From positions 1 through 8,250 of the forward strand of contig DASTLT010000294.1 of assembly GCA_035714625.1 (NCBI GenBank): DNA of 8,250 nucleotides. The letters are read 5' to 3'. Below the pieces are notes generated by a model. The model did not search any database. It saw only the letters and a program-made list of their open reading frames with translations, and was not told the DNA's origin. A program made the translations under genes and the position numbers. Source of the DNA: GCA-003244245 sp035714625 (GTDB lineage Bacteria > Actinomycetota > Actinomycetes > Mycobacteriales > Pseudonocardiaceae). Below, in pieces: positions 1-6,391 of this stretch (position 1 is its first letter; every line of letters starts with the position of its first letter).

Positions 1-570
1 CCCGGCGCTGGGGCGGTCGAGATCAAGGGTCTGAGCGTCCCGGCTACGCCGCTCGCGGTGCAGGCTGCCGTACATCGACTCGCGGCCAGCCCGGGCCTGC
101 AGGGGTTCGGTGTGACCGGGGTGCGGCGCCTGGCCAGGCACCTGCACGCCTATCTGTGTTACGAGGATGCCCGGGAGCTGACCGCCGCCAGGGTCACGGA
201 GGCGATCGGGGACGGGGTGGATGTCCTCATCGGGCATTCGATGGGATCTGTGGTGGCCTACGAATGGCTGCACAACAATCCCGATCGCCAGCCGCCGCTG
301 CTGATCACGATCGGCTCGCCGCTGGGCTGCGGCCCCGTCCGGTCCCGGTTGCGGCCGCCGGCCTCAGTTCCCGGTTCCGGGCGATGGGTGAACCTAGCTG
401 CGACGCACGATCCGATCGCCTGGCCAAAGCGGCTCGCGGATGTCTTCGGCTCCGCGGTCGAGGACGACCGGGTCCCGTTCCGCTTCTGGGCGCACAGCGC
501 GCGCACCTACCTCCAGGCGGCGCAGACCGCGGCAGCGGTCGCCTCGGTAGCGCCGGAGACGCCGACGTGA
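1..570 (+). CDS. Alpha/beta-hydrolase (lipase/esterase-like), 5' end outside the window
   Basis: This is the last 189 codons of a gene that is already open at base 1, so its true start lies upstream; the GTG at 58 is only an internal codon. The protein shows an alpha/beta-hydrolase core. The nucleophile elbow GHSMGS has its serine at 238-240 and is followed by a VVAYEWL helix. An ITIGSPLG strand-turn comes next. An Asp in THDPIAWP (409-411) and a His in FWAHSARTYL (493-495) lie where the acid and base of the triad are expected. No signal peptide or membrane segment is visible in this part. The substrate cannot be told; the family covers esterases, lipases and amide hydrolases. Its stop TGA overlaps the GTG of the caspase-NTPase gene (GTGA at 567-570), so the two are probably translationally coupled and work together, with this enzyme as a second hydrolytic effector or partner. 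The fold call is secure; the role is inference. Confidence 0.85.
   Translation, partial: PGAGAVEIKGLSVPATPLAVQAAVHRLAASPGLQGFGVTGVRRLARHLHAYLCYEDARELTAARVTEAIGDGVDVLIGHSMGSVVAYEWLHNNPDRQPPLLITIGSPLGCGPVRSRLRPPASVPGSGRWVNLAATHDPIAWPKRLADVFGSAVEDDRVPFRFWAHSARTYLQAAQTAAAVASVAPETPT
555..558 (+). promoter_or_regulatory. Ribosome binding site (GGAG) for the caspase-NTPase gene
   Basis: GGAG lies 8 bases before the GTG at 567, inside the end of the hydrolase gene. It supports GTG 567 as the start. The same frame is open much further upstream (to 156), but that extension is Arg/Pro/Gly-rich and overlaps the conserved hydrolase codons. Confidence 0.6.
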
Positions 571-3245
571 CGAGGGTGCGAGACGGCTTCCGTCGCCATC
601 TCATCGTGCTGGCCAACGACACGTTCGCGACGGACAGCGGATTGTCCGACCTGGTCGCAGTAGCCGATGAGGTGTCGCTGGTCGTCGATGCCTTTGCCGC
701 GATGGGTTACGGCTGCGATGACGACCATCGGATCGTCAATCAGCCCAGCGCCGTCGCCCACCGGCGGATCATTGCATTACTGGCCGGGATGGGCCCCGAT
801 GATGTCGTCGCGATCTATGTCACCAGCCACGGCGAGATCGTCGGCGCAGGCGGCGCTGGGACGCTGGTCATTCACGGCACCGACTCCCGGGCTGGCCGCA
901 AGGCGGGGACGCTGACGGTCAGCTCGCTGCTGGAGGGCTTGTACGAGCGGGAGTTCCGCGACCGGCTGCGCAACCTGTTGCTGATCCTCGACGTGTGCCA
1001 CGCCGGGATGAGCATCGACACCGTGGTGCGGGAAGTCCGTTCCGCCCTGCCAGTCTGGCCCGAGGAGCCGGGAACCCCCACCGGGGTCTCGGTCGTGGCG
1101 GTAACCGGTGCCGAAGACGCCGCTGAAGTTAGTTTGTTCGCGCGCAGTTGGCGAGACGCTATATGTGAGGCGAATTCGGTGCCTCGCAGCTGCCCATACC
1201 TCGATTTGCCTGAGCTCTTGGACCAGGTGCAGGCCGGGATGGGCACCCAGGCCGTCGAGCCGGTATCCCTGCACCGCCGCGGCGCCGAGGTCTGCCTGCC
1301 CAATCCGCGCCACCACCTGGACGGGGTCGAGCCCGAAGAGCTCGACCAGTGGTGGGAACCGGTGGCCAGGGCGTTGCCCCAGCATGGAGCAGGCAGCCCG
1401 TGGAGGGATGAGGCGCCGCGGTGGTTGTTTACCGGGCGGCAGCGGGTGAACACGCGGATTGCGCAGTGGCTGGCCGGTGCGGCGGATGACCGGGTGCTGG
1501 TGCTCACCGGAGCCCCCGGCTCGGGCAAGAGCACGATCCTGGCCCGTTTTGTCGTACTGACCGTGCCCGACCTTCGCCGGCAACTGGTGGCGCAGGGCGT
1601 TGAGGTGTTGGGTGCCGAGGCGCCGCCGGAAGGCTTCACCTTCACCGCGGCGATCTCGGCGAGCCGGATGTCCACCGCCGAGCTGTTCGCGAGGGTGGCC
1701 CAGGCGTTGGGGCTGTCCACCCGAGCCGAACTGCACAACCTGTCCAACTCGCCTGCCCACCTCCGCGACCGCGCGGTTGCGACTATCCTCGTCGACGCCC
1801 TCGACGAGGCCGACAATCCCCATGATGCGGTCATCGAGGTGCTACGGCCGCTGGTGCAGGCTGCGCGAGCCGGGTCGGTGCGCCTGATCGTCGCGACCAG
1901 GGAGCATCCGGTCGGCCATGACCCGGCCGACCCAGGCAGGCGGCGAGGTGATCTCATCTCCCCGTTGCTCGGCGAGCAGGAGCCGACCCGGGTTGATTCA
2001 CCCGACTGGCTGGCGATCGGTGACATCGCCCGGTACTGCGAGCGGATCCTGTCCGTGCCGCGCAATGACGCGGGACGAGCCAATCCGTATGCCACGTCAC
2101 CTAAAAAGCGGCGGATCCTGGCCCGGGCGATCGAGGAGAGGGCGCACCACTCGTTCCTGTTGGCCGCCATCGTGGCCCGCATGCACACGCTGGACGCGGC
2201 CTGTGTCGACCCCACCGGATCGGTGTGGCGGGAGCAGTTTCCCGAGCACCTCGGCGATGCCATGCGGCAGGAACTACGGGCCCTCCACGGCTATCAGGAG
2301 GCGGCTCGCCAACTGGATCTGCTCCGCCCACTCGCCTTCGCCGAGGGAGCCGGACTCAGCCGGGACCGCGTCGGCGGGTCGGACCTTTGGGCCGCGCTGG
2401 CCACCGCGCTGTGCGCCGGTCGCTACCGGTTCGACGGCGCCGACGTCGATCAGCTGCTCGGGCAGAGATCGGCGACCCATCTGATCTCCCAGCTGGAGGC
2501 GGCCGACCGGCTGGTGTACCGCTTCCACCACGAGGCGCTCGCCGAAGCGCTGCGACCCGGCTCGGCGGCCGAGCTGGTCGCCGCGCACGCCACCGTCACC
2601 GCCGTCCTGCTGGGCACCCTCGACGGTGCCCTGGGCCGCGACTGGGCCGCTGCGTCACCGTACCCGCGACGAGCCCTGCCCTGGCACGCCCGTCACAGCG
2701 GGCAGTTGAGTGACCTCGCGGAGCAAGCCGGGTTCCTCGCCCATGTTGACCCCGACCGGCTCAACTCGGCGCTCGCCGCGGCCGAGGATGGCCGCGCCCG
2801 CACCATCGGGGCACTGCTGCGCCCGTATGTGCACCGGCTGCGCGAGCTGCGACCGGTGCACCGGGCGTTCCTGCTGGCGCTGGCGGCTATGGTCGTTGGG
2901 GAGCGCGGGCTCGCGAACGGTCTTTTCGAGGTCGCGGATCTGGGGATAGAGGTCACGGCGGCGCGGGCCAGGCCGGAGCCGCAGCGGCAGGTGCTGCTGG
3001 AGGGCCGTTCGGTCGAGGCCCTGGTCGCGACGCGTGACCGCTGGGGAGCCCCGCTGCTGTTCCTGGGCAACGGGCGCTACGTCGATGTCCGCGAACCCGA
3101 CTCCGGCATGGTGGTGGACTCGATGCTCGCCGGCGGCGAGGTCACGTCGATGCTCTGTCTGGTCGACGACGACGGGTTCCCGGTGGTGGCGACTTCCCGG
3201 TGGTGGCGACGGGCAGTGCCGAGGGGGCGGCGATCTGGGATGTGA
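567..3245 (+). CDS. Caspase-like protease / STAND (NACHT-type) NTPase, separated from its WD40 part by a frameshift
   Basis: The product has 892 residues, of which the last 16 (877-892) are out-of-frame sequence. Residues about 8-245 form a caspase-like (peptidase C14) domain: a strand ending in YVTSHGE with catalytic His88, and LLLILDVCHAG with catalytic Cys144. After a linker comes a P-loop NTPase: Walker A GAPGSGKST (315-323, Lys321), Walker B TILVDALDEA (406-415) and a sensor-like strand VRLIVATRE (438-446). This pattern is typical of STAND/NACHT ATPases. A helical region follows with a winged-helix-like RFHHEALAEALR (652-663), as is usual before a WD40 array. From about residue 800 the first propeller blades begin, and the frame breaks in the 17-bp duplication at 3177-3210. 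In this family, ligand binding by the propeller drives NTPase oligomerisation and protease activation, as in apoptosome-like and anti-phage systems. This truncated product would lack nearly all of the sensor. It may be a non-functional mutant, an assembly error or a true split gene. A TTA leucine codon is present at 777-779. Domain calls are strong; the physiological role is inferred. Confidence 0.9.
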   Translation: MTRVRDGFRRHLIVLANDTFATDSGLSDLVAVADEVSLVVDAFAAMGYGCDDDHRIVNQPSAVAHRRIIALLAGMGPDDVVAIYVTSHGEIVGAGGAGTLVIHGTDSRAGRKAGTLTVSSLLEGLYEREFRDRLRNLLLILDVCHAGMSIDTVVREVRSALPVWPEEPGTPTGVSVVAVTGAEDAAEVSLFARSWRDAICEANSVPRSCPYLDLPELLDQVQAGMGTQAVEPVSLHRRGAEVCLPNPRHHLDGVEPEELDQWWEPVARALPQHGAGSPWRDEAPRWLFTGRQRVNTRIAQWLAGAADDRVLVLTGAPGSGKSTILARFVVLTVPDLRRQLVAQGVEVLGAEAPPEGFTFTAAISASRMSTAELFARVAQALGLSTRAELHNLSNSPAHLRDRAVATILVDALDEADNPHDAVIEVLRPLVQAARAGSVRLIVATREHPVGHDPADPGRRRGDLISPLLGEQEPTRVDSPDWLAIGDIARYCERILSVPRNDAGRANPYATSPKKRRILARAIEERAHHSFLLAAIVARMHTLDAACVDPTGSVWREQFPEHLGDAMRQELRALHGYQEAARQLDLLRPLAFAEGAGLSRDRVGGSDLWAALATALCAGRYRFDGADVDQLLGQRSATHLISQLEAADRLVYRFHHEALAEALRPGSAAELVAAHATVTAVLLGTLDGALGRDWAAASPYPRRALPWHARHSGQLSDLAEQAGFLAHVDPDRLNSALAAAEDGRARTIGALLRPYVHRLRELRPVHRAFLLALAAMVVGERGLANGLFEVADLGIEVTAARARPEPQRQVLLEGRSVEALVATRDRWGAPLLFLGNGRYVDVREPDSGMVVDSMLAGGEVTSMLCLVDDDGFPVVATSRWWRRAVPRGRRSGM
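3177..3210. repeat. Exact 17-bp tandem duplication causing a frameshift
   Basis: The 17-mer ttcccggtggtggcgac occurs at 3177-3193 and again, adjacent and identical, at 3194-3210. Since 17 is not a multiple of 3, the second copy shifts the frame. With one copy removed, the upstream frame (DDDGFPVVAT) continues directly into GSAEGAAIWDV, a textbook WD40 strand. The resulting gene runs from 567 to 5239 minus 17 bases, exactly 1552 codons including the stop. The duplication is therefore recent relative to the gene, since the downstream frame has not decayed. Confidence 0.95.
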
Positions 3246-5239
3246 CGACCCGCGCACTGCGCTGGTCGGTGGCCGGCGCCTTCCACCGGGGCATGGCCGC
3301 AGCTCCACCCGGATCGGTCGCGCTGCTCGTGGGGTGGACCGAGGAGCGGGTGCACATGTGGCGACCCGGCCATGACCCCGCGCTGACCACGTTGCCCGTC
3401 ACGTGGGAACCCGGCCGGCAGCCCATCACCTGTGCCACCGTCCTGCGATCGGGCACCGGTTCACTCCTGGTCGCCGTCGCCGCGGGCGGGCGCGTCACGC
3501 TGTGGGACGCGACGACGGATGAGCTGCTGGACATCATCGAGCCCAAAGACACCGTCAACCTCCAACTGGCGACGCTCTGCCCGCCCGGCGGCGAGGACAC
3601 CCTGCTGGTGACCACCGGCCTGTCGTATCGCACCGCTGTGGTGTGGCGGCCCTCGACCGGCGCGCGCCCATGGCCGCTCGGTGAGGTCCCGTTGTGCGCC
3701 GCGAGCTGGACCGGTGCGCACGGCAGCTTCCTGGTCCTCGGTTATCTCGACGGTTCCGTGGGGATATGGCATCCGGACATGCCGGACACGATGCGCCCGG
3801 TAGGCACCATGTCGTTCACCATCCAGGACATCGTGGTGGGACCGGCGGGGTCGCCGAACCCGATCGTGATCGCCATCGACCGGGTCGGAGCGGCCAAGTC
3901 CTGGACTGTGGCTGACCTGGCGCCGGGACCCGTCATCTCTGCGCGGCAGGCGCACTGCGCCGACATCGGCGAACTCAGCGGTGGGCAGCCCTATCTCGCC
4001 CTCGGCGGCAACAGCGGAGCCGACATCTGGCGGCTCGACGCCACCGACACAGCGGAGCGCGGACTGCACGATAGCGACGCGCTGCGCCTGATCAGGTTGC
4101 CGGAGCCGGAGTCCCTCGTGCTCACCGCCGGAGAGGACGGCGCAGTGCGGGTCTGGGACGAGGCGGACGGCACGGTGCGCACGCTGGCCGTTCCGACCGG
4201 TGCCCTCAACGACATCGTGTGCTGGCGGGACGGCAGCACACCCGTCGTCGCGGTCACCGCCGTCGACCGGCTCCTGCTGTTCGACGCCGTGACGGGGGCT
4301 GTGCATGGTAATCACCGGATCCCGGCAGGGCCGCATAGGATGGCCCCGCTGGTGACCGGGGACGGCGTCGTGGTGGCCGCTGCGGCCAGGACGAGGCTGT
4401 ACTTCCTGAGCCCGGACGCACCCACACCCTGGTTTTTCGACCTGCCGATGTGCTACCCGGGTGTCACCACAGAGCAGACCACAACCCAGCGCAGCATCAC
4501 GGCGCTGACCTGGGTGGCCTGTCCAGGCCAGGCGCCGGAGCTGATGGTGGCCACCGCAGGCGGGATGGCACTCGCGCTGCGGCTCGGGGACCGCGCCGTC
4601 GAGGAAGTCCGAGGACTCACCAATGACATGGGCGTGATCATTACCGCACACGTCGTCGCCGAGCCCGACCAGCCCCCCGTGGTCGTCCTCGGCAGCCTCG
4701 ACGGCCAGCTCCGGGTGGTGGACGTCGCCACGGCCTCGGTGATCCAGGATCTGACCCGGGACGACGCCAGGATCGCCGGAGCAACTACCGTCCGGCGACG
4801 ATCTGGGGAGCTGGTGCTCGTCACCACGCATTGCGATCGTGACGTGCGGCACGTCACCGGTCTGCGCATCTGGGATCTGTCCAGCGGCACCCAGCAGCAC
4901 GGCATCACAAGGCCGGGCGGGACAGGTGATTCGTTCATCGGGTCACCGAAGGCGGGCCAGACCGCTGCGGGTACGCCCTACGTTGGCTACCTCGTCGAGG
5001 ACGGCGTCGAGATGACCTTCCTTGACGATGTCCCAAGGCAGGTCCACCTGCCTCTGCCGGTCACAGCGAACGATCTCTACGTTTCTTCGCACACCTTGTA
5101 TGTCGCCGGTGGGGGCGGTTACCTCGCGCTGCGCGTGAACGAGCACAGCGTCGATAGCCCCAACCGGGTAAGCCACACGGCAAAGGAAGGCGTGGCGGGC
5201 GGTACGCCTGTCCAGGGGCACCACCTCGGGCCACGCTGA
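3200..5239 (+). CDS. WD40-type beta-propeller protein: sensor half of the interrupted caspase-NTPase gene
   Basis: The frame is open for 679 codons and is made of repeated blades of about 40-50 residues. Blade cores visible include VATGSAEGAAIWDV, VAVAAGGRVTLWDATT, LGYLDGSVGIWHPD, LTAGEDGAVRVWDEADG, VLGSLDGQLRVVDVATA and TGLRIWDLSSG. About 14 blades can be counted, enough for two seven-bladed propellers once the blade pieces at the end of the preceding frame are added. No catalytic motif, signal peptide or membrane segment is seen. Propellers of this kind usually act as the ligand- or partner-sensing C-terminus of STAND NTPases. As an independent gene it lacks a convincing start: GTG 3200 lies inside the second copy of the duplication without a ribosome binding site. 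GTG 3242, overlapping the upstream stop in GTGA, is a better candidate for reinitiation. The simplest reading is that this is the C-terminal part of a 1551-residue caspase-NTPase-WD40 protein. It is well conserved as coding sequence to its TGA at 5237-5239. Confidence 0.82.
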   Translation: MVATGSAEGAAIWDVTTRALRWSVAGAFHRGMAAAPPGSVALLVGWTEERVHMWRPGHDPALTTLPVTWEPGRQPITCATVLRSGTGSLLVAVAAGGRVTLWDATTDELLDIIEPKDTVNLQLATLCPPGGEDTLLVTTGLSYRTAVVWRPSTGARPWPLGEVPLCAASWTGAHGSFLVLGYLDGSVGIWHPDMPDTMRPVGTMSFTIQDIVVGPAGSPNPIVIAIDRVGAAKSWTVADLAPGPVISARQAHCADIGELSGGQPYLALGGNSGADIWRLDATDTAERGLHDSDALRLIRLPEPESLVLTAGEDGAVRVWDEADGTVRTLAVPTGALNDIVCWRDGSTPVVAVTAVDRLLLFDAVTGAVHGNHRIPAGPHRMAPLVTGDGVVVAAAARTRLYFLSPDAPTPWFFDLPMCYPGVTTEQTTTQRSITALTWVACPGQAPELMVATAGGMALALRLGDRAVEEVRGLTNDMGVIITAHVVAEPDQPPVVVLGSLDGQLRVVDVATASVIQDLTRDDARIAGATTVRRRSGELVLVTTHCDRDVRHVTGLRIWDLSSGTQQHGITRPGGTGDSFIGSPKAGQTAAGTPYVGYLVEDGVEMTFLDDVPRQVHLPLPVTANDLYVSSHTLYVAGGGGYLALRVNEHSVDSPNRVSHTAKEGVAGGTPVQGHHLGPR

Positions 5240-5247
5240 CGGACATT

Positions 5248-5266
5248 GCTGGTCAGCTCCACCAGC
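5248..5266 (+). terminator. Possible hairpin terminator after the WD40 frame
   Basis: A perfect 6-bp stem GCTGGT/ACCAGC with a 7-base loop starts 8 bases after the WD40 stop codon. There is no T-run after it, so it would be an atypical terminator of the sort often proposed in high-GC actinobacteria. Its position favours a role; its short stem argues for caution. Confidence 0.35.
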
Positions 5267-5438
5267 CGTCGATCGGGTCGGGACGCACAGACATCAACCC
5301 GCTACGTCGGCAGCACTCGGCGAACGTCATCGGCATCCACCGCTGCCTGGCGAGCAACTCCGACACCGTCCCGATCACCCGATCATCGAGATGGCCGGCA
5401 GCTAAAGGGGTACTGCACCGACAGGTGAGACGGCACAC
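5253..5438 (-). other. Short unrecognised open frame, possibly the 3' end of a decayed gene
   Basis: A 61-codon frame reads from a GTG at 5438 to TGA at 5253-5255 and ends ...SVRPDPIDGWWS. The stretch from about codon 15 onward (HLDDRVIGTVSELLARQRW, then an AECCRRSGL segment) has a balanced composition with Trp, Cys and acidic residues, unlike the Arg/Pro/Ala-rich shadow frames elsewhere. No ribosome binding site is clear before the GTG. It overlaps by 37 bases the other minus-strand frame (5402-5767), and a single small indel near 5405-5435 would join them. I do not recognise a family. It may be a small gene, the tail of a frameshifted gene, or chance. Confidence 0.3.
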
Positions 5439-5767
5439 CCCTCACGCATGATGTCGGAAACCGAGCCGCGACCGACGCCAACAGCGGGTCCCGCTGCCGG
5501 AACCAGGATCACCACACCAGTCTGGCCCTCACTCGGCATGATCCCGTTGTACCCGATCACCACCCAGGCTGGGGCCACGAGGTCGGCTACCGCTGTCCCG
5601 AGACATCGATGCGGTGCAGCCAAAGCTGCCCCGGCCCAGGCCTCGTGAGCGGCATCTGCTGGGATACCCGTGGAAAGGTAGTCGCTCTCGGTGCGGACGG
5701 CCGCCAGGAGAGCCGCCTCTTCTGGTTGCTTGGCCGCGGTAAGGAGAAGTTGTTCTATGTCTTTAGA
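5402..5767 (-). pseudogene. Unrecognised open frame without a start, apparently cut at its 5' end
   Basis: This frame is open for 121 codons between a TAG at 5768-5770 and its own TAG stop at 5402-5404. The first ATG/GTG/TTG inside it is a TTG at 5623, well into the protein-like part. Segments such as PEEAALLAAVRTESDYL, TGIPADAAHEAWAGAALA and VVIGYNGIMPSEGQTGVVIL look like alternating helices and strands of a folded protein. Third codon positions are richer in G/C than second positions, weakly supporting coding. Its upstream end runs into the start of the low-GC oxidoreductase gene on the other strand, including that gene's ribosome binding site. The simplest reading is a gene whose 5' part was lost or replaced when the low-GC segment arrived, followed by a frameshift into the 5253-5438 frame. 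The family is unknown and chance is not excluded. Confidence 0.3.
5741..5746 (+). promoter_or_regulatory. Ribosome binding site (AAGGAG) for the split-barrel oxidoreductase gene
   Basis: A strong AAGGAG lies 10 bases before ATG 5757. It decides the start against the longer in-frame GTG at 5691, whose extra 22 residues are Arg/Ala/Ser-rich and not part of the fold. Confidence 0.75.
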
Positions 5768-6254
5768 CTATGTGGCGTGCGCGCGACAGACGATACAGGA
5801 AATCCAATACATCACGATCGCCACGATATATACCGGAACAGACGGCCGCCCGTGGAACAGTCCGGTGTATTCCGCGTTTGATGCTGAATATAACTTCTTC
5901 TGGGTATCGGGTCGCCACAGCCAGCACTCGAAGAATATCCGAGACAATCCTTACATATTTCTTGCTATTTATGACTCCACGATCCCAGAAGGAACAGGGG
6001 CCGGCAAAGGTGTCTACATCCAGGCACAAGCCAGAGAACTGTCTGACCCCGATCACATTGCTCGTGCCCATCAACTCATCGCCACCAGGGCAGGAAAATC
6101 ATCTCGACCTGCGGATCAGTTTCTCGGTGACAGACCCCGGCGCATCTACCAAGCCACGCCAGAAAAAATGTGGGTCAACGATGTCATCGAACGGGACGGC
6201 GACCATGTCGACGTCCGTGCCGAGGTCGATATTGCTTTACTTCACAACCCGTGA
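5757..6254 (+). CDS. Pyridoxamine 5'-phosphate oxidase-like, FMN-binding split-barrel protein
   Basis: The product has 165 residues, the usual length for single-domain split-barrel flavoproteins. After an N-terminal helix (about 4-16), a YITIATIYTGTDGRPWNSPV strand pair (about 18-37) is followed by YNFFWVSGRHSQHSKNIRDN (45-64). In the family, the Ser/His/Asn positions of this last segment sit at the flavin phosphate. A strand IFLAIYDST and a glycine-rich turn then lead to KGVYIQAQARELSD, the conserved return strand. The C-terminal part (RRIYQATPEKMWVND, then DVRAEVDIAL) matches the barrel closure. The family binds FMN, haem or F420 and is mostly of unknown substrate, so the reaction cannot be named. 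Base composition is about 54 % G+C against about 70 % around it. There are rare codons (ATA, and TTA at codons 3 and 161), which suggest recent acquisition. It stands alone, convergent with the regulator gene at 6392-7843, except for a possible coupled short frame at its stop. Confidence 0.85.
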   Translation: MSLDYVACARQTIQEIQYITIATIYTGTDGRPWNSPVYSAFDAEYNFFWVSGRHSQHSKNIRDNPYIFLAIYDSTIPEGTGAGKGVYIQAQARELSDPDHIARAHQLIATRAGKSSRPADQFLGDRPRRIYQATPEKMWVNDVIERDGDHVDVRAEVDIALLHNP

Positions 6255-6385
6255 CCCCGGCCCTCGCATCGCTTCTCGATACCATCCCCGGCCCACCCCG
6301 AGAACCGCTGCTCCACGCCCGGTGGCTATTTTGTGTGGTTGGACGTCACAGGAAAGTGCCCGCGAACATTCTGCCGACCAGCTGA
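6251..6385 (+). other. Possible 44-residue coupled frame after the split-barrel gene
   Basis: A GTG at 6251 overlaps the upstream stop as GTGA and opens a 44-codon frame ending at TGA 6383-6385. The first 25 or so residues (TPALASLLDTIPGPPREPLL, then HARW) read like a real protein N-terminus with a short helix, a proline-rich turn and a second helix. The rest is basic and poorly structured. It could be the stump of a longer gene whose remainder was deleted, or a small protein. No family is recognised. The stop lies just before the end of the convergent regulator gene. Confidence 0.3.
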
Positions 6386-6391
6386 TCGGAA

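Noticed and set aside
156..566. Upstream extension of the caspase-NTPase frame to 156
   Set aside because: It would overlap the conserved hydrolase codons (nucleophile elbow, acid and His). Its translation is low-complexity Arg/Pro/Gly/Ala, and GTG 567 has a GGAG site and the stop-start overlap.
777..2263. Long minus-strand frames (348 and 463 codons) opposite the caspase-NTPase gene
   Set aside because: They are antisense shadows: no domain is recognisable, the composition is Arg/Ser/Pro-rich, and the plus strand carries clear caspase and P-loop motifs.
3461..4900. 479-codon minus-strand frame opposite the WD40 region
   Set aside because: It is a mirror of the third-position bias of the plus-strand gene; it is His/Arg/Gly/Asp-rich without a fold, while the plus strand has regular blades.
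5448..5648. Plus-strand 66-codon frame starting MMSETEP
   Set aside because: It has no ribosome binding site, the composition is Pro/Thr/Ala-rich, and the opposite strand has the more protein-like frame.
5609..5881. Plus-strand 90-codon frame overlapping the start of the split-barrel gene
   Set aside because: It is out of frame with the recognisable flavoprotein and has no domain or ribosome binding site.
6374..6389. Near-palindrome ccgaccagctgatcgg between the convergent genes, as a terminator
   Set aside because: It has a mismatched stem around a 6-base palindrome and no T-run on either strand; too weak to call.
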